Source: Angelakisella sp. (GTDB taxonomy: Bacteria; Bacillota; Clostridia; Oscillospirales; Ruminococcaceae). From it: a stretch of 7,981 bases of DNA. A model generated the notes under the pieces. It was not told the origin of the DNA, made no database searches, and was given only the letters and a program-made list of their open reading frames with translations. How positions within the stretch are numbered: the stretch's first letter is position 1; every line of letters begins with the position of its first letter. Shown piece after piece: positions 1-5,297 of this stretch. Location: positions 1 to 7,981 of the forward strand of contig JAHHSN010000047.1 in assembly GCA_020025195.1 (NCBI GenBank). The letters are read 5' to 3'. The translations under genes and the position numbers were made by a program.

Positions 1-1
1 G

Positions 2-7
2 TATAAT
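2..7 (+). promoter_or_regulatory. Probable -10 element of the murD operon promoter
   Basis: A perfect TATAAT hexamer lies 50 bases upstream of the murD ATG. The matching -35 would fall outside the window, so only half of the promoter can be seen. It would place the transcript start near base 14 and give a short leader of about 45 bases. The link to murD is inferred from position and orientation. Confidence 0.5.
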
Positions 8-57
8 AAACGGGTAAGAATCAGGCGCTTTTGCGGCCGTTCGGAGGTGTTTTGAGG

Positions 58-1470
58 ATGATTAAACTCAGTGAAAATAACGTGTTCCGGTGCCTCAGGG
101 AAAAGGAAGTGGCGCTCATCGGCTTTGGGGTATCCCACCGTCCGCTCGCCAAGCTCCTTTCGGAAAAGGGCGTCCGCCTCACCGTCTATGACCGGAAATC
201 GGTGGCGGAGCTGGGGGAGGCCGCCGCGGCGCTCCAGAAAGAGGGCGTCACCTTTGTGACCGGCCCCGACTACCTTGAAAAGCTCACGGGAGAGATCATC
301 TTCCGCACGCCGGGGATGTACTTTAAGCACCCCCGCCTCACGGAGCTTCGGAAAGCGGGCGCCGTCATCACCAGTGAGATGGAGCTCTTTTTCCAGTGCT
401 GCCCCTGCCCCATCATCGCGGTGACCGGCAGCGACGGCAAGACCACCACCACCACCCTCATCGCGGAGATGCTGCGCGCGGCGGGCTTCCGGGTGCATCT
501 CGGGGGCAACATCGGCAAGGCGCTCTTTCCCGAGATCCCCAACATTAAGCCGGAGGACATCGCCGTGGCGGAGCTTTCCTCCTTCCAGCTGCTCTCCATG
601 CGGCAGAGCCCGGAGATTGCCGTGGTGACCAACGTCTCCCCCAATCATCTGGACGTCCACGGCACCATGGAGGAGTATGTCGGCACCAAGCGGAACCTCC
701 TCCTGCACCAGAACGCGTTCGGAACGGCGGTCCTCAATGCCGATGATGAGATCAGTCAGGGCTTTCAGGAGGACGTCCGGGGGGAGCTCCGGCTCTTTTC
801 CCGCCGGCACCCGGTGGAGCACGGCGCGTGGATGAACGAGGACGGGATGCTCTTTATGAGCGACCGGGGCGTCGTGACCCCGCTTCTCAGAAGGCAGGAG
901 CTTCAGCTCCCCGGGCTTCACAATGTTGAAAACTTCCTCACCGCGGTGACTGCGGTCTGGGGACTGGTTCCCGCGGAGGTCATCCGAAAGGTCGGGCGGG
1001 AGTTTGCCGGGGTGGAGCATCGAATCGAGTTTGTGCGGGAGCTGGACGGCGTCCGCTGGTACAATGATTCCATCGCCACCAGCCCCACCCGCACCATCGC
1101 GGGGCTGCGGGCGTTCGGCGAAAAGCTCATCCTCATCGCGGGCGGCTATGACAAGAACCTCGATTACACCCCCCTCGGGCGCCCCATTCTGGAGGGCGTC
1201 AAGGTGCTCATCCTGACCGGCGCGACCGCGCCGAAGATCCGCCGTGCGGTGGAGGAGACCGAGGGCTTCCCGGAGAGCGGGCTTCGCATTCTGGAGGCGG
1301 AGGACCTTCCCGCGGCGGTAAGGCTCGCGCAGGAGACCGCCTGCTCCGGCGACATCGTGACGCTGTCCCCCGCTTCGGCGAGCTTTGACCGCTACCCCAA
1401 CTTTGAGGTGCGGGGCGAGCACTTTAAGGCACTGGTCAATACCCTCACCTCTGCGGAGGGGAAAGAATAA
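58..1470 (+). CDS. murD: UDP-N-acetylmuramoyl-L-alanine--D-glutamate ligase (MurD)
   Basis: Cytoplasmic ATP-dependent ligase that adds D-glutamate to UDP-MurNAc-L-Ala in peptidoglycan precursor synthesis. The 470-residue protein has the Mur ligase plan: an N-terminal nucleotide-binding domain (about 1-110), a central ATPase domain and a C-terminal Rossmann-like domain. The P-loop GSDGKTT is at 124-130. NxSPNHLD at 192-199 is followed by K211, placed 14 residues after H197 as expected for the carbamoylated lysine. NDS at 336-338 and GGYDK at 362-366 match the conserved ATP and C-terminal sites. The ending SASFDxxxNFExRGExF (440-456) is diagnostic of MurD rather than MurC, E or F. ATG 58 is chosen because GGAGGTG (43-49) sits 8 bases upstream; an in-frame TTG at 31 lacks a site. 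The gene leads a four-gene operon with two M42 peptidases and an acetyltransferase, and no other division or cell-wall gene is visible beside it. Confidence 0.96.
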   Translation: MIKLSENNVFRCLREKEVALIGFGVSHRPLAKLLSEKGVRLTVYDRKSVAELGEAAAALQKEGVTFVTGPDYLEKLTGEIIFRTPGMYFKHPRLTELRKAGAVITSEMELFFQCCPCPIIAVTGSDGKTTTTTLIAEMLRAAGFRVHLGGNIGKALFPEIPNIKPEDIAVAELSSFQLLSMRQSPEIAVVTNVSPNHLDVHGTMEEYVGTKRNLLLHQNAFGTAVLNADDEISQGFQEDVRGELRLFSRRHPVEHGAWMNEDGMLFMSDRGVVTPLLRRQELQLPGLHNVENFLTAVTAVWGLVPAEVIRKVGREFAGVEHRIEFVRELDGVRWYNDSIATSPTRTIAGLRAFGEKLILIAGGYDKNLDYTPLGRPILEGVKVLILTGATAPKIRRAVEETEGFPESGLRILEAEDLPAAVRLAQETACSGDIVTLSPASASFDRYPNFEVRGEHFKALVNTLTSAEGKE

Positions 1471-1491
1471 GACAACAGATGGGAGAAACAG

Positions 1492-2547
1492 ATGGAAGTA
1501 AAGCATAACGAAACCAAAGAAGGAATCCTTCGCATGGCGCGTTCCCTCACCGCCCCGGCGGGCGTGAGCGGAAGGGAGGGCGGCGCCCTCGCGGCTGCGG
1601 AGGAGATCCTGAAGCAATACGGCAAGGTGGAAAGAACCCCGCTCGGGAGCCTCGTGGCGACCGTCAACGAGGGCGAGGAGGGGGCACCCCACCTGCTGCT
1701 GGAGGCGCACATCGACCAGATCGGGCTGATCGTCACCCGGGTGGAGGAGGGCGGCTTTCTCCGCTTCTCCGGTGTGGGCGGCATTGACGCGCGCTGGCTC
1801 CCCGCCGCGCCGGTCATGGTGCACAGTTCCATGGGGGACTACCCCGGCGTTGTGACCTCGGTCCCGCCGCACCTCGCGGGAGGGGAAAAGAAGGAGATCA
1901 AGCTGGAGGAGCTCCTCATTGATACCGGGTTTTCGGAGGAGTCGGCCAAGCTCCTGTTCCAGCCGGGAGACGTCGCGACCTTCCTCCACGAGACCGAACC
2001 GCTCCTCGGGAACCGCATCACCGGAAAAGCGCTCGATGACCGCATCGGCTGTGTCGCCGTCCTCATGGCGGCGGCGCTCATCCATGAGGCAAAGCCCCGG
2101 AAGAAGGTTACGGTGCTGCTCTCCTCCATGGAGGAGGTGGGCGGACAGGGCGCGCTCACCGGCGCCTTCCGGGTCATGCCCGACTACGCCATCGCGGTGG
2201 ACGTCGGCTTTGGAGACGGCTGCGGCACCCGCCCGGAGGAAAGCGGTGTGCTGGGGAAGGGCCCGCAGCTGGGGATTGCCCCCATCCTTGACCGTCCCTT
2301 CGGAGAGCGGCTCAAAAAGCTCGCGGCGGCGCATGAGATTCCCTGGCAGCCCGACGTCATGAACCGCTCCACCGGCACCGACGCGGACGAGATCGCGCTG
2401 GTGGGAGAGGGCGTTCGGACGGCGCTGCTTTCCATTCCCTTAAGAAGTATGCACACGGTGGTGGAAACGGTGGACTGCGAGGACGTCCTTCATACCGCGA
2501 GACTGATGGCTCTGGCCGCCGGAGAGGAGCTTTGTGATGAAAAATAA
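1492..2547 (+). CDS. M42 family metallo-aminopeptidase, first paralogue
   Basis: Predicted cytosolic dinuclear-metal aminopeptidase of the M42 (TET / glutamyl-aminopeptidase-like) family, which trims peptides from the N-terminus, often as a dodecamer. The 351-residue length is typical. All expected active-site residues are visible: H73 and D75 (AHIDQ), D182 bridging the metals (LDDR), E214 as catalytic base and E215 as ligand (EEVG), D237 (VDVG), and H321 (SMHTVVE). GTDADE precedes the C-terminal ligand segment as usual. The start ATG 1492 has GGGAG at 1481-1485. It lies 21 bases after murD and its 3' end overlaps the next, paralogous M42 gene by 11 bases, so the three are probably cotranscribed. 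Substrate preference cannot be read from sequence. The older label of endoglucanase or cellulase M for this family is likely misleading. Confidence 0.9.
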   Translation: MEVKHNETKEGILRMARSLTAPAGVSGREGGALAAAEEILKQYGKVERTPLGSLVATVNEGEEGAPHLLLEAHIDQIGLIVTRVEEGGFLRFSGVGGIDARWLPAAPVMVHSSMGDYPGVVTSVPPHLAGGEKKEIKLEELLIDTGFSEESAKLLFQPGDVATFLHETEPLLGNRITGKALDDRIGCVAVLMAAALIHEAKPRKKVTVLLSSMEEVGGQGALTGAFRVMPDYAIAVDVGFGDGCGTRPEESGVLGKGPQLGIAPILDRPFGERLKKLAAAHEIPWQPDVMNRSTGTDADEIALVGEGVRTALLSIPLRSMHTVVETVDCEDVLHTARLMALAAGEELCDEK

Positions 2548-3568
2548 AAATCTGGAACGGAACCTGAAGGCACTCACCGCCCTCCGCGGCATTTCCGGCC
2601 GGGAGGACGCGGTGCGTAACTATATCATTTCGGAGATCGGAGAGAGCGCCGACTGGCATGTGGACGCCCTCGGCAATCTCATCGTCTATAAAAAAGGAAA
2701 ACAGCCCGCCAAAAAGCGCCTTCTCTTTTCGGCGCACATGGATGAGGTCGGCTTTATTGTGACCCACATCGACGAAAAGGGCTATCTCCACTTTGCCCCG
2801 GTCGGCGGGGTGCAGCCCGAGGTAACGGGCGGCCGTCCCGTCTGGGTCGGGGACGAGCCGGTCTATGGGGTCATCGGCGCGAAGCCGGTGCATCTTTCCT
2901 CCGCCGAGGAGCGGAAGAACCCCGGTAAGATCGAGGATTTTCTCATTGATATCGGGGCCGCCACCCGGGAGGAGGCCGAGGAAAAGGTCTCGGTGGGCGA
3001 CATGGTGACCTTTGACTCGCAGTATCTGCCCCTCGGAGAGGAGCGCCTTGCCGTCCGCGCCATTGATGACCGGGCGGGGTGCGCCATGCTGCTGGAGCTG
3101 ATCCGGAGTGAATTGCCCTGCGACTGCATCTTTGCCTTTACGGTGCAGGAGGAGGTCGGCTGCTTCGGCGCCAAGCCCGCGGCCTATGCCGCGCATCCGG
3201 AGGTCGCCGTCGTGGTGGAGAGCACCACCGCGGGAGATCTTGCCGGTGTGCCGGAGGAGAAGAAGGTCTGCCGGGTGGGCGGAGGCCCCGTCGTTTCCTT
3301 TATGGATAAGGGGACGGTCTATGACTTTGACCTCTACCGAGAGGTGCGTGCCGTGGCGACCGCCGCGGGCATCAAGAACCAGACCAAGGAGGGCGTCTGC
3401 GGCGGCAATGAGAGCCGCTATGTCCTCACCGCACGGGAGGGCTGCCGGACGGTTGCCGTTTCGGTGCCGGTTCGTTATCTGCACAGCCCCTATTCCGTGG
3501 CGGATACCGGGGACATTGAGGATACCCTGGCGCTTCTTTCCCGCCTTCCCGCGGCGCTTGCCCTATGA
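2537..3568 (+). CDS. M42 family metallo-aminopeptidase, second paralogue
   Basis: A second M42-type metallo-aminopeptidase of 343 residues, clearly paralogous to the upstream gene but divergent. The visible active site is H67 and D69 (SAHMDE), D177 (IDDR), E205 and E206 (QEEVG), E228 (VESTTAGD) and H316 (RYLHSP). The fourth ligand is Glu here and Asp in the upstream copy. The family segment usually reading GTDA or GNDA is GGNESR at 289-294, an acidic residue shifted and followed by Arg, which may alter the specificity pocket. ATG 2537 is preferred, with GGAGAGGAG at 2521-2529; GTG at 2534 is an in-frame alternative one codon upstream. It overlaps the preceding gene by 11 bases and the following acetyltransferase gene by 4. 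Co-assembly of the two paralogues into one TET particle is an attractive inference but not shown by sequence. Confidence 0.9.
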   Translation: MKNKNLERNLKALTALRGISGREDAVRNYIISEIGESADWHVDALGNLIVYKKGKQPAKKRLLFSAHMDEVGFIVTHIDEKGYLHFAPVGGVQPEVTGGRPVWVGDEPVYGVIGAKPVHLSSAEERKNPGKIEDFLIDIGAATREEAEEKVSVGDMVTFDSQYLPLGEERLAVRAIDDRAGCAMLLELIRSELPCDCIFAFTVQEEVGCFGAKPAAYAAHPEVAVVVESTTAGDLAGVPEEKKVCRVGGGPVVSFMDKGTVYDFDLYREVRAVATAAGIKNQTKEGVCGGNESRYVLTAREGCRTVAVSVPVRYLHSPYSVADTGDIEDTLALLSRLPAALAL

Positions 3569-4329
3569 TCCGAACCCTCTCCTATGATGACAGACGTCTG
3601 AGGAACATCTCCGGCGATCCGCTCATCTCCACCATCATCGAGTCCGCCGCGCGGCTCTGCGGCTTTGGGCTTATCTATGATTTTTGGGGTGTCTTTCCCG
3701 GACGGTTTTCCCGCCACCCGCAGGGCTTCATCCTCCGCAAGGGGAGCGCCATGTGGGCGACGGCCATAGACCCTGAGGCCGCCCCCGAAATGGTGAACTT
3801 CATCCGCTTTCACCAGAGCGGCTGGGTGGAGCTGGATCCCCTTCTGGCGTCCTTTTGGGGGACGCCGGGGGAGGAACTCTTTGTGATGCAGTATCCCCCG
3901 GAGCGGGACATTCCCCTCTTGCCGGTCACGGTGCGGGAGGGAACCCCCACCGCTGTGGCGGACTGTAATCTGGGAGCGGGCGGCATCCTGCCACGGCAGT
4001 ATGAGGTTTCGGTGGTGAATCTCCACCTCGCCGAGCGCCGCAGGGTCGGCTGTTCGGTGACCCACTGGGAGGAGGAGACCGCCGTCTCCGCCGCCGCCGT
4101 CTGTGACAGCGGCTCCCGCTATGGGGAGATCAGCTATGTGGCGACCCTGCCGGACTACGAGGGCCGGGGCTTCGGCCGGGCGATGGTCTACCGTGCCGCA
4201 GAGGCGCTCCGGGAGCGGGAAAAGATCCCGCTCATCGCCTGCGAGCCGCATCGGCTCAGCTTTTATGAGGAGCTGGGCTTTGAGACGATCGGAAAAAGCT
4301 ATCTCATGGTGGAGGAGCCTTCGGTTTGA
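3565..4329 (+). CDS. GNAT-family N-acetyltransferase
   Basis: A 254-residue protein whose C-terminal half is a clear GNAT fold. A beta strand (EISYVATLP, about 188-196) runs into the acetyl-CoA pyrophosphate loop EGRGFGRAM (199-207), then a helix and the terminal block with FYEELGFE. GNAT enzymes transfer acetyl from acetyl-CoA to an amine; the acceptor here is unknown. The first 120 or so residues show no motif I recognise and are rich in aromatic residues, possibly a degenerate second GNAT half. The ATG overlaps the TGA of the upstream M42 gene (ATGA) and no Shine-Dalgarno sequence precedes it, so translation is probably coupled to the peptidase. Pairing with aminopeptidases could hint at a peptide or amino-acid acceptor, but this is only guilt by association. 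Confidence 0.85.
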   Translation: MIRTLSYDDRRLRNISGDPLISTIIESAARLCGFGLIYDFWGVFPGRFSRHPQGFILRKGSAMWATAIDPEAAPEMVNFIRFHQSGWVELDPLLASFWGTPGEELFVMQYPPERDIPLLPVTVREGTPTAVADCNLGAGGILPRQYEVSVVNLHLAERRRVGCSVTHWEEETAVSAAAVCDSGSRYGEISYVATLPDYEGRGFGRAMVYRAAEALREREKIPLIACEPHRLSFYEELGFETIGKSYLMVEEPSV

Positions 4330-4354
4330 CAAGCGGTGCAAGTTATAGTAAAAT
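4326..4354 (+). promoter_or_regulatory. Near-consensus sigma-A promoter overlapping the GNAT stop codon
   Basis: TTGACA (4326-4331) and TAAAAT (4349-4354) are separated by exactly 17 bases. This is the best-matching -35/-10 pair I found in the window, and its -35 shares bases with the GNAT TGA stop. An overlapping TATAGT (4344-4349) gives only 12 bp spacing and is less likely to be the -10. Transcription would start near 4361 and read through the duplicated leader, the TfoX-like gene and the tRNA-Leu. No copy of this promoter is present in the second repeat, so it may be the only promoter for the tRNA unless one lies inside the TfoX gene. Confidence 0.7.
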
Positions 4355-4360
4355 CTAAAT

Positions 4361-4381
4361 CCGGGGAGCCCCTCTCCCCGG
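4361..4381 (+). other. Hairpin at the predicted 5' end of the tRNA-Leu transcript
   Basis: CCGGGGAG (4361-4368) and CTCCCCGG (4374-4381) form a perfect 8-bp stem with a CCCCT loop. It begins at the transcript start predicted from the promoter just upstream. The nearest T run (4391-4395) is nine bases beyond the stem, so it is not a standard intrinsic terminator. It could protect the RNA 5' end or act as a weak terminator of the GNAT operon. Confidence 0.5.
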
Positions 4382-4394
4382 CCGATATGCTTTT

Positions 4395-4543
4395 TGGTAT
4401 AAAGCAGGCACTTCCTGTTTTATAGATCGCGGATGGAAGCGGAACGCTTCCGCCTCGGGCCCTCCTCCCCGAGTAAAAGTGGAGGAGGAGAAATCCGCGG
4501 GCAGGACGGAATGGACAGACGCGCCGGACTTAAGGGACTGTCC
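4395..4543 (+). repeat. Direct repeat, copy A: structured leader plus 5' half of tRNA-Leu
   Basis: This stretch aligns collinearly with 4877-5023. Shared blocks include a hairpin ending in a T-rich arm, GCGGAT, CGCCTCGGG, the run CCTCCCCGAGTAAAAG, GAGAAATCCGCGGG, CAGACGCGCC and GACTTA. Substitutions and 1-3 base indels separate the copies, so the duplication is not recent, or the copies came from related but different loci. The match is clear to about 4534 and weakens through 4543, inside what would be the tRNA anticodon and variable region. The two copies bracket the TfoX-like gene. Confidence 0.85.
4497..4543 (+). pseudogene. Truncated tRNA-Leu remnant (5' half only)
   Basis: The segment starts GCGGGCA, like the acceptor strand GCGGGTA of the intact tRNA-Leu downstream, and keeps the D-arm region and CAGACGCGCC. 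It continues through an anticodon-like CTTAAGG, which would read TAA if intact. The T arm and the 3' acceptor strand are missing; sequence after GTCC (4540-4543) is unrelated and contains the ribosome binding site of the next gene. D-stem pairing also looks damaged. It cannot fold into a functional tRNA. Confidence 0.8.
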
Positions 4544-4564
4544 TTATAGGGAAGGTAATTGATT

Positions 4565-4876
4565 ATGGCATCCAGTAAAAGTTATTTGGCGTTCGTTTTA
4601 GATCAGCTGCATGGTCTTGAGGGAATTACTTACCGGGCCATGATGGGTGAGTATATTCTTTATTATAAGGGAAAGATTTTCGGCGGCATCTATGATGACC
4701 GGCTCTTAATAAAACCCGTAAAGGCAGCGTGCTCTATGATGCCCAAAGCGCCCTGTGAGCGCCCCTACGAAGGAGCCAAAGAAATGCTGCTGGTTGAAAA
4801 TTTGGATGACAGCTCATTTCTTGTAAAACTACTGGATGCGATGTTCGATGAGCTTCCGGCTCCAAAGAAGAAATAA
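4565..4876 (+). CDS. Small TfoX/Sxy N-terminal-domain protein
   Basis: A 103-residue protein resembling the TfoX N-terminal domain family. The segment RAMMGEYILYYKGKIFGGI (about 24-42) followed by YDDRLLIKP is the family signature, a small beta-rich domain. In Gammaproteobacteria full-length TfoX/Sxy controls competence, but stand-alone N-terminal-domain proteins like this one have no settled role and no competence function should be assumed. ATG 4565 is chosen because GGGAAGG (4549-4555) lies 9 bases upstream; an in-frame TTG at 4559 would be too close. GC is about 46 percent over 4561-4860 by hand count, visibly lower than the GC-rich genes around it, and codons such as TTA, TTT and AAA are more frequent, suggesting horizontal acquisition. 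The gene lies between two copies of a tRNA-Leu leader repeat, and the second copy starts immediately after its stop codon. Confidence 0.85.
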   Translation: MASSKSYLAFVLDQLHGLEGITYRAMMGEYILYYKGKIFGGIYDDRLLIKPVKAACSMMPKAPCERPYEGAKEMLLVENLDDSSFLVKLLDAMFDELPAPKKK

Positions 4877-5023
4877 TGGCATAAAAGCAGGATTTCCTGT
4901 TTTTATATACTGCGGATCAGGCTCAGTGCCCCGCCTCGGGTCATCCTCCCCGAGTAAAAGCGGAGGAGAAATCCGCGGGTATGGCGGAATTGGCAGACGC
5001 GCCAGACTTAGGATCTGGTGTCC
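4877..5023 (+). repeat. Direct repeat, copy B: structured leader plus 5' half of intact tRNA-Leu
   Basis: Counterpart of 4395-4543. The repeat begins with TGG directly after the TfoX-like stop codon and runs through the leader into the functional tRNA-Leu as far as the variable arm. Compared with copy A it has one more A and one more T in the first hairpin arms, a shorter variable hairpin region, and three fewer bases in the GGAGGAG run. Copy B joins an intact tRNA and is presumably the functional copy. Confidence 0.85.
4881..4976 (+). ncRNA. Candidate structured leader RNA upstream of tRNA-Leu
   Basis: Hairpin 1: 4881-4891 pairs with 4896-4906 (11 bp including one G-T, ATTT loop). An outer helix GCGGAT (4912-4917) with ATCCGC (4971-4976) encloses the rest. 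Inside, CTCGGG (4935-4940) pairs with CCCGAG (4949-4954). The loop bases TCCTC (4944-4948) can pair with GAGGA (4963-4967) to make a pseudoknot. All of these pairings recur in the upstream copy (4398-4498), where arm lengths changed in step. The outer helix includes the first two bases of the tRNA. I do not recognise a known riboswitch or ribozyme class. It may be a processed tRNA leader or a regulatory element. Confidence 0.45.
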
Positions 5024-5058
5024 CCGACGTGCAGGTTCAAGTCCTGTTACCCGCACCA
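4975..5058 (+). tRNA. tRNA-Leu, anticodon UAG
   Basis: An 84-base class II tRNA with encoded CCA. Acceptor stem GCGGGTA (4975-4981) pairs perfectly with TACCCGC (5048-5054), then discriminator A and CCA (5056-5058). The anticodon stem CCAGA (5002-5006) pairs with TCTGG (5014-5018) around loop CTTAGGA, giving anticodon TAG at 5009-5011, which reads CUN leucine codons. A long variable arm lies at 5019-5030, as expected for leucine. The T arm is GCAGG, TTCAAGT, CCTGT (5031-5047). It is followed at once by an intrinsic terminator. Confidence 0.97.
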
Positions 5059-5088
5059 AAAAAAGCACCGCTCCGGCGGTGCTTTTTT
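5059..5088 (+). terminator. Intrinsic terminator of tRNA-Leu
   Basis: GCACCGC (5065-5071) pairs with GCGGTGC (5076-5082) around a TCCG loop, preceded by an A run and followed by six Ts (5083-5088). It begins directly after the tRNA CCA end. The A and T runs extend the stem, so it could also act on transcripts coming from the other side. Confidence 0.9.
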
Positions 5089-5097
5089 GTTGGCGCC

Positions 5098-5120
5098 AAG
5101 GGGAGCGCCACCCCTTTATT
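5098..5120 (+). terminator. Possible secondary terminator hairpin
   Basis: AAGGGG (5098-5103) pairs with CCCCTT (5111-5116) around a 7-base loop, followed by TATT. The T tract is weak, so this would be at best a backup to the tRNA terminator. A 10-base perfect palindrome, TTGGCGCCAA, lies at 5090-5099 and overlaps its left arm. Confidence 0.35.
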
Positions 5121-5151
5121 AAGACAAAACCAAAAGCCCTGATAAAATGCG

Positions 5152-5177
5152 AAAGGAACCCTTGATGGGTTCCTTTT
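5152..5177. terminator. Bidirectional terminator-like hairpin between convergent units
   Basis: AAAGGAACCC (5152-5161) pairs perfectly over 10 bp with GGGTTCCTTT (5167-5176) around a TTGAT loop. Four Ts end the plus-strand arm, and a short T run follows on the minus strand. Its place between the tRNA and the exoA gene, which converge here, suits a shared terminator. Confidence 0.6.
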
Positions 5178-5228
5178 ACACTATTCTTCCTCCCGAAAGG
5201 GGAAGGCTTCGGTCCGGGGGGAGAGGAA

Positions 5229-5258
5229 AGAAAGCGTCCTCCCTGGGGATGCTTTTTT
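5229..5258. terminator. Terminator-like hairpin downstream of exoA
   Basis: AGCGTCC (5233-5239) pairs with GGATGCT (5247-5253) including one G-T pair, followed on the plus strand by a T run to 5258. Read on the minus strand, the stem carries one mismatch and is followed by TTTCTTT, so it could end the exoA transcript, whose stop codon is about 40 bases away. Which direction is used cannot be decided from sequence. Confidence 0.5.
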
Positions 5259-5297
5259 GTGCGTCTCCCGCACCTTTTGCTCCCGTATCTTACCCCT

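Noticed and set aside
2357..3484. A 375-codon open frame on the minus strand opposite the M42 genes
   Set aside because: It is an antisense shadow of two well-supported peptidase genes, with low-complexity His/Gly/Asp-rich translation and no motif.
3490..4341. A 283-codon open frame on the minus strand opposite the GNAT gene
   Set aside because: Same reasoning: antisense to a motif-bearing gene, and no start site or domain of its own.
4497..4543. A functional tRNA-Leu(UAA) gene
   Set aside because: It starts well but lacks the T arm, variable arm pairing and 3' acceptor strand, and its D stem is damaged, so it is recorded as a truncated remnant.
4395..5023. A CRISPR array or insertion sequence formed by the direct repeats
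   Set aside because: There are only two long diverged copies, about 480 bases apart, with no spacer periodicity, no terminal inverted repeats and no transposase or integrase in the window.
4962..5090. A short reading frame with a GGAGG-like site (4962-4966) and ATG at 4981
   Set aside because: The frame lies across the tRNA-Leu and its terminator. The tRNA fold is unambiguous, and the GGAGGA run is better explained as part of the leader pairing.
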